Both the position numbers and the translations under genes were made by a program. A DNA stretch of 64,000 nt from Lysinibacter cavernae (GTDB lineage: Bacteria; Actinomycetota; Actinomycetes; Actinomycetales; Microbacteriaceae), in NCBI RefSeq assembly GCF_011758565.1, contig NZ_JAAMOX010000001.1, positions 969,838 to 1,033,837 of the forward strand, in the 5' to 3' direction. How positions within the stretch are numbered: position 1 is the first letter of the stretch; each line of letters starts with the position of its first letter. Shown here piece after piece: positions 1-8,523 of this stretch. Under the pieces are notes generated by a model. That model worked only from the letters and a program-made list of their open reading frames with translations. It was not told the origin of the DNA and ran no database searches.

Positions 1-251
1 AACGTTTCGAAGATGTCGCCAAAGCCGCCAAAGTTCTGGCCACCGCCCTGGCCGCCCATGTCGTATTGCTGGCGCTGCTGCGGGTCACTCAGCACGTCAT
101 AGGCGTGGGTGACGTCTTTGAACTTTTCTGAGGCCTCCGGGCTCGGGTTCACATCGGGGTGAAGCTCACGGGCCAGACGGCGATAGGCCTTCTTAATTTC
201 TTCGGGGGTCGCTTCGCGCGACACACCCAGAACGTCGTAGTGGTCAGCCAC
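1..251 (-). CDS. dnaJ: Chaperone DnaJ, N-terminal part (cut by window edge)
   Basis: This is the start of the Hsp40 co-chaperone that stimulates DnaK ATPase activity in the cytoplasm. The visible 83 residues contain a complete J domain (about residues 1-66) with the HPD motif at residues 31-33, followed by the first Gly-rich linker ([14 protein letters not shown]). The zinc-finger and C-terminal domains lie outside the window. The start is a GTG preceded by AAGGAG about 10 bases upstream. It lies 87 bases downstream of hrcA on the same strand, and dnaJ following hrcA is typical of actinobacteria (the DnaJ2 paralogue), so both are probably cotranscribed from the CIRCE-controlled promoter. Confidence 0.93.
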   Translation of the reverse strand, partial: MADHYDVLGVSREATPEEIKKAYRRLARELHPDVNPSPEASEKFKDVTHAYDVLSDPQQRQQYDMGGQGGGQNFGGFGDIFET

Positions 252-338
252 CGAGGGCGTCTCCTTCTCTTATCGGTCTGTCGTCAATTCGTTACTCGCG
301 CTGCCGGCCGGTTTGCCGCCGCGCGAAAAGTGTGTGGG

Positions 339-1418
339 TCAGTCTTCGCCAAACATCCGGCTCAAATATCGTGCAACGGCGCGGACGGCCGCAATATTTC
401 CGGAATAGTCCATTCGTGTCGGCCCAAGCACGGCAAGGCGTGAAATCGACTGTGCGGATGATTCGTAGCCGGTAGACAGCACAGACGTCTCTTCGAGCCC
501 GAATGCCTCGTTCTCTCGGCCAATGCTGATGCCCATTCCGGTCTGGTCGAGCTCAAGCTCGCCAAACAGTTTGAGCAGCACCACCTGCTCTTCAATCGCG
601 TCGAGCAGCGGAGGCAGGTTTCGGCTGAAGTCGTTTTCGGTGCGCACCAGGTTTGCAGTGCCGGCCATCACGATGCGATCGCTGCGGTTGGCCGAAATCT
701 GCTCTGCGATGACCGCGAGCAGTTGGGCGTCAAGGCTCGGGATGCCGGTGGCGGCATCCGACGACGACCCAGCAAGCGTCTCGGCAAGCATCACTCGCAC
801 CTGCTCGGCGGCGGCGGCAAGATCGAGCCGACCAACCGCGGTGAGTACACGATCGCGTAAGTCGTGGAGCGCTACTTCTGAGATTGGGGCGGCTTCTGCG
901 TGTGAGGGTGCGCCGTGCTCAAACCGCAGGTCAATGCTTCGCTGCTCAACAACGCCGTTGTCAGCGATGAGCACAGAAAGCACTCGACCGGGGCTCAACG
1001 CCACCAGTTCAAGGTGCCGGACGCGATTCTTGGCGAGCGACGGATACTGCACAACCGCAACCTGGTTGGTGAGGTGCGAGAGCAGGCGAACCGTGCGCGA
1101 TAGCACGTCATCGAGGTCTGCGGATTGGGCCATGAAGCTCTCGATGGCCTGTTTCTGGGCAACACTCAATGGCCTGCGATCGGCAAGCTTATCGACAAAG
1201 ACCCGATAGCCCTTGTCTGTTGGGATGCGCCCAGAAGACGTGTGCGGAGCGACGATGAGTTCTTCATCCTCGAGCTGAGCCATGTCGTTGCGGATTGTGG
1301 CAGCAGACACCCCAAACGAGTGTCGATCGACAATTGATTTGGAGCCAACCGGCTCGCGGGATTCAACGTAGTCGGTCACGATGGCGCGCAACACATCTAA
1401 GCCGCGTTCTGAAACCAT
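339..1418 (-). CDS. hrcA: Heat-inducible transcription repressor HrcA
   Basis: HrcA represses class I heat-shock genes by binding CIRCE elements. It is 359 residues long, normal for the family. The N-terminal winged helix-turn-helix (about residues 1-75, with GVSAATIRNDMAQLE and the wing SSGRIPTDKGYR) is followed by the GAF-like effector and dimerisation domain. I chose the ATG at 1418 because GGAGGT stands just upstream. The open frame extends to a GTG at 1457, but that codon lies inside the CIRCE dyad and cannot be a sensible start. The CIRCE site 33 bases upstream means the gene represses itself. dnaJ follows on the same strand. Confidence 0.96.
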   Translation of the reverse strand: MVSERGLDVLRAIVTDYVESREPVGSKSIVDRHSFGVSAATIRNDMAQLEDEELIVAPHTSSGRIPTDKGYRVFVDKLADRRPLSVAQKQAIESFMAQSADLDDVLSRTVRLLSHLTNQVAVVQYPSLAKNRVRHLELVALSPGRVLSVLIADNGVVEQRSIDLRFEHGAPSHAEAAPISEVALHDLRDRVLTAVGRLDLAAAAEQVRVMLAETLAGSSSDAATGIPSLDAQLLAVIAEQISANRSDRIVMAGTANLVRTENDFSRNLPPLLDAIEEQVVLLKLFGELELDQTGMGISIGRENEAFGLEETSVLSTGYESSAQSISRLAVLGPTRMDYSGNIAAVRAVARYLSRMFGED

Positions 1419-1450
1419 GACACCTCCAACGTTGAAATCGAGCACACGTT

Positions 1451-1477
1451 TTGGCACTCGTCAGCCCTGAGTGCCAA
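1451..1477 (-). promoter_or_regulatory. CIRCE operator upstream of hrcA
   Basis: The sequence reads TTGGCACTC, nine bases, then GAGTGCCAA, a perfect 9-9-9 inverted repeat matching the CIRCE consensus (TTAGCACTC-N9-GAGTGCTAA) with two compensated changes. It is the known binding site of HrcA, so the hrcA-dnaJ unit is autoregulated. Confidence 0.95.
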
Positions 1478-1586
1478 TTGTACCCCGTCAGGCTGGAAGT
1501 TCACTCGCGTCCTGGCGGGCGTGTTTGTGGATGCGCCAGCGGCCGGAAACGCTAACGCCAACTTCGGTCGTTCTACGCGTGCGCGC

Positions 1587-1592
1587 TAAAGT
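1587..1592 (+). promoter_or_regulatory. -10 box TAAAGT for a leaderless start at 1599
   Basis: TAAAGT is followed by exactly six bases and then the ATG at 1599, with no Shine-Dalgarno sequence. This spacing puts the transcription start on or next to the A of ATG, which is the arrangement of leaderless actinobacterial genes. Confidence 0.55.
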
Positions 1593-1598
1593 TTTCCT

Positions 1599-2264
1599 AT
1601 GCAACAGGCTTCCCCAAGTTTCGCCCCAGATCTTGCCCGCGGCCACCTCCTGGCGCAAAAACGACTCAACAACCTTGGCTCTGTTGTTGCGGTGACGATC
1701 ATGGCGATCGTTCTCATCGTTGGAGCTCAGTTGGCCTGGGTCGCACTATATTCCGTCACAACGATCGGCGTCGCCTTCATCGCTGTTGGCGTTCTCCTTC
1801 TGATTGTGTCGGCGGTTTCCAATGTGTTGCTCGTTCGGCGACTCAGCACCCGCTTCCCATCGGTGAGGGGCGTGATGTTGCAGGGAATCCTCGTTGGCAT
1901 TGTCGCACCCGTCATCGGAGCGTTCTTCTGCATCATTCCGGTGAGCTTCGCTCAAATCGAAGCGGGCAGTAGCACCAGCGCACTCCCGATATCCCTTGTT
2001 GTCCTCATCGTGATCGTATTTGTTCTCCCTTCGGTTCAGTGCATCACGTTGGCGTACAACACCTCGTCAGTTGAGCAGCGATTCGGACCCGGCGCCGCGG
2101 CCCAGCTCTGGCACTTTCAGCTGTGGCAGCTCGGCGAGCAAGATCGTTTCCTCAACGCCCAACTGCAGACGAAGATGTGGGCATCCGGCCAGGCACACGC
2201 AGCACCGCAGGTGACGCAGCATCATGCCCAGCAGCAGCCGCAGGCGGCACCACGAGGTGAATAG
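1599..2264 (+). CDS. Small integral membrane protein of unknown function
   Basis: I do not recognise this 221-residue protein. It has four strongly hydrophobic segments, at about residues 27-52, 54-78, 90-112 and 128-150, and a soluble C-terminal tail rich in His, Gln and Ala (QHHAQQQPQAAP). There are no catalytic motifs that I can see. It is transcribed divergently from hrcA and converges with hemW, so it stands alone. A TANNNT box six bases before the ATG suggests leaderless translation. The His/Gln tail could bind metal, but this is only a guess. Confidence 0.75.
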   Translation: MQQASPSFAPDLARGHLLAQKRLNNLGSVVAVTIMAIVLIVGAQLAWVALYSVTTIGVAFIAVGVLLLIVSAVSNVLLVRRLSTRFPSVRGVMLQGILVGIVAPVIGAFFCIIPVSFAQIEAGSSTSALPISLVVLIVIVFVLPSVQCITLAYNTSSVEQRFGPGAAAQLWHFQLWQLGEQDRFLNAQLQTKMWASGQAHAAPQVTQHHAQQQPQAAPRGE

Positions 2265-2379
2265 GTTACTGTTCGGCTATCGATGAGTCGTGCATGCAGC
2301 CCCGTGGGGCCGGCACAGCATCGGCCGAATCAACATTCCCCTCGCCCACCGCTACGGCGCGCACCGCGCCAACCCGTTC

Positions 2380-3612
2380 CTACAAGCTCAGCGGAAGCAG
2401 CCGATGCACAACGGCATCCGCCAGCAATCTACCGCGCAGCGTGAGCACAACGCGCCCGGCAAAGGCAGTAGCTGGGTCAACAAGCTCATCGGCGATCAGC
2501 CCGGCAACGGCCTTCCGACCGTCTGCCGTGAGCTCGTTTGTTGGCAGGCCCTCAGCGAGTCGGACGCGCAGCAGCACGCTCTCAACGCGACGGGTCTCGG
2601 CATCCAGAATCTCGCGACCGGCTGCCGGGGAAATCTCCTGGTTGACCCGGTCGGCGTAGGGAGATGGATGCTTGACATTCCAGAATCGCACGCCACCGAT
2701 ATGGCTGTGCGCTCCGGGGCCAACTCCCCACCAGTCCTCGCCTGTCCAGTACGAACGGTTATGCTTCGATTCAAACTCTGGGCCCTTCGCCCAGTTGCTG
2801 AGCTCGTACCAGTCGTAGCCGGCCTCACGGAGCCTGGCATCTGCAAGTTCGTACATGTCAGCGTGCAGGTCGTCGTCCGGCTCCGGATATACCCCGCGGC
2901 GGATCTGTCCGGCCAGCTTAGTGCCCTCCTCAACAATGAGGGCGTAGGCCGACAGGTGATCTGGCGCGCACTGCAGCGCCATGTCGAGGGAGGCGGACCA
3001 GTCGTCGAGTGACTCCCCCGGCGTCCCGTAAATGAGATCGAGGCTCACCTGGAGCCCAACTTCGCGAGCCCACTCGACCACAAGCGGAACTCGCTCAGGG
3101 TTGTGAGTGCGGTCGAGCGTAGCAAGAACGTGCGGTACGGCTGACTGCATCCCAAAACTCACGCGGTTGAAGCCGCCGTCTTTAAGAGTCTGAAGGTAGG
3201 CTCGGTCGACGGAATCTGGATTCGCCTCGGTCGTCACCTCGGCACCCTCAACGATGTCCCACTGATCGCGGATCGTGCCAAGCACACGCACAAGATCATC
3301 CGCAGGCAACAGCGTCGGTGTTCCGCCCCCAAAAAAGACCGTGCTCACGGGTCGATCAGGCACGCCGGATGCCGTTAACACTCGCTGTGCAAAGCCAAGC
3401 TCCCGCTGCGCGAGCGACGCGTAATCGCTTCGCTTTGCGCCCCTCAGTTCTTCGGCCGTGTAGGTATTAAAATCACAGTATCCACAGCGAACACGGCAGA
3501 ACGGGACGTGAACGTACACGCCAAAATTCCGGGTCAGCGCTTCATCTTTCGCGGACGCGGGAAGGCGTCCGTCACTCGGGGCAGGCAACCCCTCTGGCAA
3601 CGCGGAGGGCAT
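2380..3612 (-). CDS. hemW: Radical SAM heme chaperone HemW
   Basis: HemW is a radical SAM protein related to oxygen-independent coproporphyrinogen III oxidase that binds heme and delivers it to hemoproteins. The 410-residue protein has the CX3CX2C cluster motif at C39, C43 and C46, followed by Asp-Phe. HemN has a fourth Cys in that place (CxC), so CDF favours HemW. Other family signatures are the SAM-binding FFGGGTPTLL and the segment around VSFGMQS. It begins five bases after the DUF1990 gene ends, so it is the last gene of a lepA-DUF1990-hemW operon. In mycobacteria and many Firmicutes hemW is also close to lepA or hrcA. Confidence 0.92.
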   Translation of the reverse strand: MPSALPEGLPAPSDGRLPASAKDEALTRNFGVYVHVPFCRVRCGYCDFNTYTAEELRGAKRSDYASLAQRELGFAQRVLTASGVPDRPVSTVFFGGGTPTLLPADDLVRVLGTIRDQWDIVEGAEVTTEANPDSVDRAYLQTLKDGGFNRVSFGMQSAVPHVLATLDRTHNPERVPLVVEWAREVGLQVSLDLIYGTPGESLDDWSASLDMALQCAPDHLSAYALIVEEGTKLAGQIRRGVYPEPDDDLHADMYELADARLREAGYDWYELSNWAKGPEFESKHNRSYWTGEDWWGVGPGAHSHIGGVRFWNVKHPSPYADRVNQEISPAAGREILDAETRRVESVLLRVRLAEGLPTNELTADGRKAVAGLIADELVDPATAFAGRVVLTLRGRLLADAVVHRLLPLSL

Positions 3613-3617
3613 CGGCC

Positions 3618-4460
3618 CTACCGCGCGTCGTTGGAGTCTGCGGGCGAGTCGCCAGCTGCAGGCTCTTCGGATGTTGTGGGCCCGTCGGTCGGCAGCGATT
3701 CAACCGCTTCCGCCTCGAGTGGCACAACAATTGGCTCAGGGCTCGTAGCGGTCTCTGAGGAAGTAGCGACGATATTCGACGAGCCGGTGCCGTCATCTTC
3801 TGTCTCAATTTCGGCAGCTGCCAGCACGGTCTGAACCGGAAGCAACGCGCGCAGCTGCTGGCGCGCACGGTCCTGAGCGCCACGAACGGCCCCAGCCCGA
3901 AGCGGGTTCTTCCACAGCGACTTGGTCATCTCGTGGAAGCCACGGTACACCGCCCACACCGAGTCGTCGTCGCGGTGCTGCACAGTGTAGAGTTCCTCGC
4001 CGACCGGACCGGAATCATCCATGGTTCCGTAGGCAAAGCCAACCTGACGCGGCTCGGAAACCACGTAGACAACTCGGACGCGCCTGGCATCCGAGCCCCA
4101 GGTGAGTGTCGCCGATTGCCCAGCAGTGATGAAGGAAACGCCCTCGGCGGAGAACAGCTGTTCTTCGCGCTCGGCGATGGCAAGCGGATGCCCGTCGTCA
4201 TCAAAGAGCACGCCGGCATACTGCGTTCCGGTTCCTGCTTCAATGTCGCTCACGTCGGCGCCAGCTGCTCGCTGCGCGCCCCACGTCATCAGGGTCGTGC
4301 TCGCCAACCGGAAGCGCTCGAACCCGCTACCGAGACGAACGGCATCCTCACTCGGCGTTGAACCGGCAGGAGGAAACCGCATGATGTCTGGGTCGCGGGA
4401 TGCGCCAACGGCACCGTAGGTAACCGGCAGCTCGTCGTGCGTCGATCGACGCCGAGCCAC
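3618..4460 (-). CDS. DUF1990 family protein
   Basis: This 280-residue protein matches the actinobacterial DUF1990 family by its central part (ATLTWGSDARRVRVVYVVSEPRQVGFAYGTMDDSGPVGEELYTVQHRDDDSVWAVYRGFHEMTKSLWK is recognisable as the conserved core, about residues 115-190). The biochemical role of the family is not known. The C-terminal 60 residues are acidic, Ser/Thr-rich and probably disordered. The GTG start overlaps the lepA stop codon by one base (stop and start share a base at 4460), which argues for translational coupling in the lepA-DUF1990-hemW operon. Confidence 0.8.
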   Translation of the reverse strand: MARRRSTHDELPVTYGAVGASRDPDIMRFPPAGSTPSEDAVRLGSGFERFRLASTTLMTWGAQRAAGADVSDIEAGTGTQYAGVLFDDDGHPLAIAEREEQLFSAEGVSFITAGQSATLTWGSDARRVRVVYVVSEPRQVGFAYGTMDDSGPVGEELYTVQHRDDDSVWAVYRGFHEMTKSLWKNPLRAGAVRGAQDRARQQLRALLPVQTVLAAAEIETEDDGTGSSNIVATSSETATSPEPIVVPLEAEAVESLPTDGPTTSEEPAAGDSPADSNDAR

Positions 4461-6310
4461 TACTTCTTGTCTTTCGTCTCGGTGTCTCCCGACAGTGCGG
4501 CAATGAATGCCTCTTGGGGAACCTCTACGCGGCCCACCATCTTCATGCGCTTCTTACCTTCTTTTTGCTTCTCAAGCAGCTTGCGCTTACGAGAGATATC
4601 GCCACCGTAACACTTGGCGAGCACGTCCTTACGAATCGCCCGGATGCTCTCACGCGCGATGATTCTGGCCCCGATAGCCGCCTGAATGGGAACCTCAAAC
4701 TGCTGACGCGGGATCAGCTCCTTGAGGCGCTCAGTCATCAGGACACCGTAGGCATACGCCTTCTCACGGTGCACAATCGCGCTAAACGCGTCAACCTGCT
4801 CACCCTGCAAGAGGATGTCAACCTTCACGAGGTCTGCAGCCTGATCGCCAGCTGGCTCGTAGTCGAGGCTTGCATAGCCCTGCGTGCGGCTCTTCAGATG
4901 ATCAAAAAAGTCAAATACGATCTCACCGAGTGGGATGTTGTAGCGAAGCTCAACGCGATCCTCACCGAAGTATTCCATGCCAAGCAGCGTGCCTCGGCGG
5001 CTCTGGCACAGCTCCATGATCGCACCAACGTAATCCTTTGGGGCGAGGATGGCAGCCTTCACAACTGGCTCCCGGACCTCAAGAATCTTGCCACCGGGGA
5101 ATTCGCTTGGGTTCGTCACCGTGATGGTTTTTTTGTCGTCGGTGGTGACCTCGTAGATAACCGACGGCGCAGTGGCGATGAGGTCAAGGTCAAACTCGCG
5201 GCGAAGGCGCTCAGTAATAATCTCGAGGTGCAGCAAACCGAGGAAGCCGATGCGGAAGCCGAAGCCAAGCGCAACGGAGGTTTCTGGTTCGTAGTTGAGC
5301 GCGGCATCAGACAGTTTGAGTTTGTCGAGGGCGTCACGAAGGATGGGGTAATCGCTACCGTCGATCGGGTACACACCAGAGAACACCATAGGCTTCGGGT
5401 CGGTATATCCGGGAAGCGCCTCTTCTGCTGGCTTCTGGCTGGTCGTGACAGTGTCACCAACCTTTGACTGACGCACATCCTTCACGCCGGTAATCAGGTA
5501 CCCAACCTCACCAACCGAAAGCCCCTTCGACGGCTTCGGCTCTGGCGAGCTCACGCCAATCTCAAGCAGCTCGTGCACCGCACGGGTCGACATCATCTGA
5601 ATCTTCTCGCGAGGCTTCAGTGAGCCGTCAACCATACGAACATACGTGACCACGCCACGGTAGGCGTCGTAGACCGAGTCAAAAATCATGGCTCTTGCCG
5701 GAGCGTTCACGTCACCAACGGGAGCGGGAACCATCTGCGTCACCCGGTCGAGCAGGGCCTCAACCCCAACACCCGTCTTTCCAGAAACCAGCAGCACGTC
5801 TTCGGGATCGCCACCAATGAGGTTGGCCAGCTCCTTTGCGTACTTCTCGGGATCGGCTGCTGGGAGGTCAATCTTGTTGAGTACCGGGATGATCGTGAGA
5901 TCGTTCTCCATTGCAAGGTACAGGTTTGCCAGAGTCTGGGCTTCGATGCCCTGCGCCGCATCCACCAGCAACAACGCGCCCTCGCAGGCTGCAAGCGACC
6001 GGGATACCTCATACGTGAAGTCAACGTGACCCGGAGTATCGATCATGTTGAGGGCGTAATTGGTTCCCTCAAACTCCCACGGCATGCGAACAGCCTGGCT
6101 CTTGATCGTGATACCGCGCTCGCGCTCGATGTCCATGCGGTCGAGGTACTGCGCACGCATATCGCGGTCGCTGACGACACCGGTGAGGTGCAGCATGCGG
6201 TCGGCCAGGGTGGATTTACCGTGGTCGATGTGCGCGATGATGCAGAAATTACGAATAATCGCTGGGTCGGTGGCAGCGGGAATCGGCGGGTTTACAGATC
6301 GTGGGGACAT
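4460..6310 (-). CDS. lepA: Elongation factor 4 (LepA), ribosome-bound GTPase
   Basis: LepA (EF4) is a translational GTPase that acts on ribosome assembly or stalled ribosomes. The 616 residues show the G1 motif AHIDHGKST at about residues 26-34, the G2/effector region with RGITIKSQ, the G3 motif DTPGHVDF and the G4 motif NKIDLP. The family-specific C-terminal domain ends with the lysine-rich stretch and [14 protein letters not shown]. An upstream GTG at 6328 would add six residues, but the GGGAG that fits a ribosome-binding site lies inside that extension and serves the ATG at 6310. The DUF1990 gene and hemW follow without gaps. Confidence 0.97.
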   Translation of the reverse strand: MSPRSVNPPIPAATDPAIIRNFCIIAHIDHGKSTLADRMLHLTGVVSDRDMRAQYLDRMDIERERGITIKSQAVRMPWEFEGTNYALNMIDTPGHVDFTYEVSRSLAACEGALLLVDAAQGIEAQTLANLYLAMENDLTIIPVLNKIDLPAADPEKYAKELANLIGGDPEDVLLVSGKTGVGVEALLDRVTQMVPAPVGDVNAPARAMIFDSVYDAYRGVVTYVRMVDGSLKPREKIQMMSTRAVHELLEIGVSSPEPKPSKGLSVGEVGYLITGVKDVRQSKVGDTVTTSQKPAEEALPGYTDPKPMVFSGVYPIDGSDYPILRDALDKLKLSDAALNYEPETSVALGFGFRIGFLGLLHLEIITERLRREFDLDLIATAPSVIYEVTTDDKKTITVTNPSEFPGGKILEVREPVVKAAILAPKDYVGAIMELCQSRRGTLLGMEYFGEDRVELRYNIPLGEIVFDFFDHLKSRTQGYASLDYEPAGDQAADLVKVDILLQGEQVDAFSAIVHREKAYAYGVLMTERLKELIPRQQFEVPIQAAIGARIIARESIRAIRKDVLAKCYGGDISRKRKLLEKQKEGKKRMKMVGRVEVPQEAFIAALSGDTETKDKK

Positions 6311-6514
6311 CGTGAGTAATTCTCCCACATCGGACCGGGAACCGCTAAAGCCCCGCCACGGGCGCGTTCTACTCGCTCGGGTGTGTACTTCTTACTCGAG
6401 CCTCTTGCTCGGGCGCGCACCTCTTAGTCACACCCTACTGAGCGACCTGCCACCCGCATTACTGCCCGCGACGCGCGGTCATGAGTTGGGTAGCCGCACG
6501 CAAATGAGTGTCGG

Positions 6515-6925
6515 CTAGGAACGGATCTCACCATCCATGTAGACCCATTCGCCGTCGAGCTTGATGAAGCGGCTGCGCTCGTGCAGCATCCCACGCTCTG
6601 CCGGCTCTCCGTCTTCCGGGATCGAGCTGTACAGCGCCCTGAACTCAACAACGCCCTCTGTTTCGAACAGTGAGCCGCCAACCGTGTCGAGAATATCGAG
6701 GCGAAGCCAGCGAAGGCCGTCCTCCATCACGAGCTCCTCTGGGCGGGTTGCCGGATGCCAGGTCTTCAGCAGGTACGCCGCGTCACCCGCAAGGAACGCG
6801 GAGTAGCGCGAGCGCATGAGCCGCTCAGCCGTTGGGGCAGTCTTTGCGCCCGCATGCATTGGGCCACAGCAGGCGCCGTAGGTTTCGCCGCTCAGGCATG
6901 GGCATCGTTCGGAATCGATCATCAC
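6515..6925 (-). CDS. YchJ-like (UPF0225) SEC-C motif protein
   Basis: This is a 136-residue member of the YchJ/UPF0225 family, whose function is unknown. The N-terminus carries the zinc-type SEC-C pattern CPCLSGETYGACCGP. The middle contains the family signature ERLMRSRYSAFLAGDAAYLLKTWHPATRP, which belongs to an NTF2-like fold (FEGVVEFRA-like strand, then RSRFIKLDGEWVYMDGE). I place the start at the GTG 6925 (VMIDSERC) because a TAGCAT box lies seven bases upstream, which suggests a leaderless mRNA; the ATG at 6922 is the alternative. It lies between lepA and rpsT, with no sign of cotranscription. Confidence 0.85.
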   Translation of the reverse strand: MMIDSERCPCLSGETYGACCGPMHAGAKTAPTAERLMRSRYSAFLAGDAAYLLKTWHPATRPEELVMEDGLRWLRLDILDTVGGSLFETEGVVEFRALYSSIPEDGEPAERGMLHERSRFIKLDGEWVYMDGEIRS

Positions 6926-6932
6926 GTCAATG

Positions 6933-6938
6933 ATGCTA
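6933..6938 (-). promoter_or_regulatory. -10 box TAGCAT for a leaderless YchJ-like gene
   Basis: TAGCAT on the minus strand is followed by seven bases and the GTG at 6925. No ribosome-binding site is visible. It is one of the leaderless-type starts in this window. Confidence 0.45.
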
Positions 6939-7045
6939 CCCGCGGATGCGACCCACACACGCTGCCCACACAACAGCTGGCGACGCGCCGAAGCAGTTGC
7001 ACTGGAATCTGCACCTCATAACTGGTAGTGTTGCTTGTTGGCTTG

Positions 7046-7090
7046 CGTGTGGATTTTCCGCACGAAACCGGTGGGTGCCTCTCACACCTG
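7046..7090 (+). other. Structured rpsT mRNA leader
   Basis: Between a possible -10 box (TAGTGT, 7026-7031) and the rpsT start there is a leader of about 90 bases. It contains a hairpin at 7046-7064 (eight pairs, one of them G-T, loop TTT) and a second weaker one at about 7070-7090 (GGTG...CACC). Ribosomal protein mRNAs are often autoregulated through such leaders, but I see no proven S20 site here. Confidence 0.4.
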
Positions 7091-7130
7091 GCGGATCATT
7101 GACAGACACCAAACGAAAGACGTACCCAAC

Positions 7131-7391
7131 GTGGCAAATATTAAGTCGCAGATCAAGCGCATCGGCACCAACAAGAAGGCCCAGGACCGCAACAAGGCCG
7201 TCAAGAGCGAGCTCAAGACGGTTGTTCGCGCTACCCGCGAGGCTGTAGTTGCTGGCGACAAAGAGAAGGCAACCACCGCCCTCGGCCTCGCTTCGAAGAA
7301 GCTTGACAAGGCCGTAAGCAAGGGTGTTATTCACCAGAACCAGGCTGCGAACCGCAAGTCGGCTCTCGCCAAGAAGGTTGCAGCGCTCTAA
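7131..7391 (+). CDS. rpsT: 30S ribosomal protein S20
   Basis: S20 is an early-assembling protein of the small ribosomal subunit that binds the 5' domain of 16S rRNA. The 86 residues are Lys/Ala-rich and start with the diagnostic [30 protein letters not shown] pattern; they end in [14 protein letters not shown]. The open frame extends upstream to 7035, but that extension does not look like S20, and the GTG at 7131 gives exactly the normal N-terminus. It is a single-gene unit with its own promoter and terminator, convergent with holA. Confidence 0.97.
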   Translation: MANIKSQIKRIGTNKKAQDRNKAVKSELKTVVRATREAVVAGDKEKATTALGLASKKLDKAVSKGVIHQNQAANRKSALAKKVAAL

Positions 7392-7413
7392 GCAGCTGCG
7401 CTTCTGACAAATC

Positions 7414-7438
7414 AGCCTCGCCTCGGCGGGGCTTTTTT
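7414..7438 (+). terminator. Rho-independent terminator of rpsT
   Basis: A GC-rich hairpin (GCCTCGCC paired with GGCGGGGC, 7415-7432) is followed directly by six T residues (7433-7438), 23 bases after the rpsT stop codon. Confidence 0.93.
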
Positions 7439-7485
7439 GTGCCCAAAAGGACTCGGCGGATGCAACGGACTTGTGCGACGAGACC

Positions 7486-8523
7486 TCAGGACAGCTGGCG
7501 GCCCTTGTGGGCCACGAGCAGCACCATCTTTTCGAGGGCGTAGACGGGGTCCCTACTGGCCCCCTTCAGCTGGGCATCGGTGCTAGCAATCGCTTTGACG
7601 CATTCGGCGAGACCATGTTCGGTCCAACCGTCAACATCGCGCCGAGCCTTATCAACTTGCCAGGGCGCCATGCCGAGTTGGCCGGCCAGCTGCGCGCCCG
7701 AACCTCGTACGCCGTACACGCGGCCCATGGTGCGCAGTTTCATCGCAAACGCCGCGAGCAATGGTATGGGCTCTGCTCCCGTTCCCAGCGCGTGGCGCAG
7801 CAGGATGAGGGCCTCGCCAGCGCGTCCGGCAATGGCAGTGTCGGCAACGCGGAATGCATTGGTTTCTACTCGCCCGCCGTAGTACTTATCGACGGTTTGT
7901 TCCGTAATCTCGGCACTGGAATCTGACATGAGCTGGCTACAGGCGGAGGCGAGCTCGCCGATGTCGTCAGCAAATGCCGTGACCAACGCCCGAAGGGCAC
8001 CCGCCGTGACTTTGACCCCGGCGCGCTGGAACTCTGCCTGAGCAAAGGCGTAGCGTTCGGTGTCTTTGGTGATCTCCGCACAAACGACTTCGATGCCCGC
8101 ACCTTCGCCGCGGCGTACCGCGTCGAGCAGGGCTTTGCCCCTGGTGCCACCGCCGTGCCGAAGCACAAGGTAGGTGTCGTCGGCGGGTTGTTTGAGGTAG
8201 GCCTGGGCGTCGGCAAGGAATGCATCCGTGCATTTTTCGACGTTTGAGACCTGAATGAGCCGCGGTTCCGCAAACAGTGATGGACTCGCAAGCGTCATGA
8301 GTTCGCCGGCGTTATAGGCGTCGGCAGAGACATCGTGCACTTCGATGGATGGGTCTTCTGCTTTGAGTAGTTCTCGCAGGAGTCGAATGGCACGATCTGC
8401 GAGGAACGCTTGTGCTCCTGAGACCAGCACAACGGGCTCTGGCCGGATGGCACTCCAGTCAAGCTGCGGTATCTTTACATCCGCTTTGCTTTTGGGTTTT
8501 GCCCCGCTCTTTGCCGCTGCCAC
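7486..8523 (-). CDS. holA: DNA polymerase III delta subunit
   Basis: HolA is the clamp-loader subunit that opens the beta sliding clamp. The 345-residue protein has the family layout: an N-terminal Rossmann-like domain (VVLVSGAQAFLADRAIRLL, then DVSADAYNAGELMTLASPSLFAEPRLIQV) and a helical C-terminal collar domain (DDIGELASACSQL, then LIQLRHAL-like and MKLRTMG). The GTG start at 8523 lies 49 bases inside the end of comEC in another frame, and no later start codon precedes the conserved strand. A TAGGAT box six bases before the GTG means that a leaderless transcript is possible in addition to readthrough from comEA-comEC. Confidence 0.93.
   Translation of the reverse strand: MAAAKSGAKPKSKADVKIPQLDWSAIRPEPVVLVSGAQAFLADRAIRLLRELLKAEDPSIEVHDVSADAYNAGELMTLASPSLFAEPRLIQVSNVEKCTDAFLADAQAYLKQPADDTYLVLRHGGGTRGKALLDAVRRGEGAGIEVVCAEITKDTERYAFAQAEFQRAGVKVTAGALRALVTAFADDIGELASACSQLMSDSSAEITEQTVDKYYGGRVETNAFRVADTAIAGRAGEALILLRHALGTGAEPIPLLAAFAMKLRTMGRVYGVRGSGAQLAGQLGMAPWQVDKARRDVDGWTEHGLAECVKAIASTDAQLKGASRDPVYALEKMVLLVAHKGRQLS

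Noticed and set aside
1419-1457. Longer hrcA starting at GTG 1457
   Set aside because: The GTG lies inside the CIRCE dyad, and the ATG at 1418 has a good GGAGGT site and the standard N-terminus.
4514-5467. Plus-strand open frame of 317 codons
   Set aside because: It is antisense to lepA, has no recognisable protein pattern, and mirrors the codon structure of the real gene.
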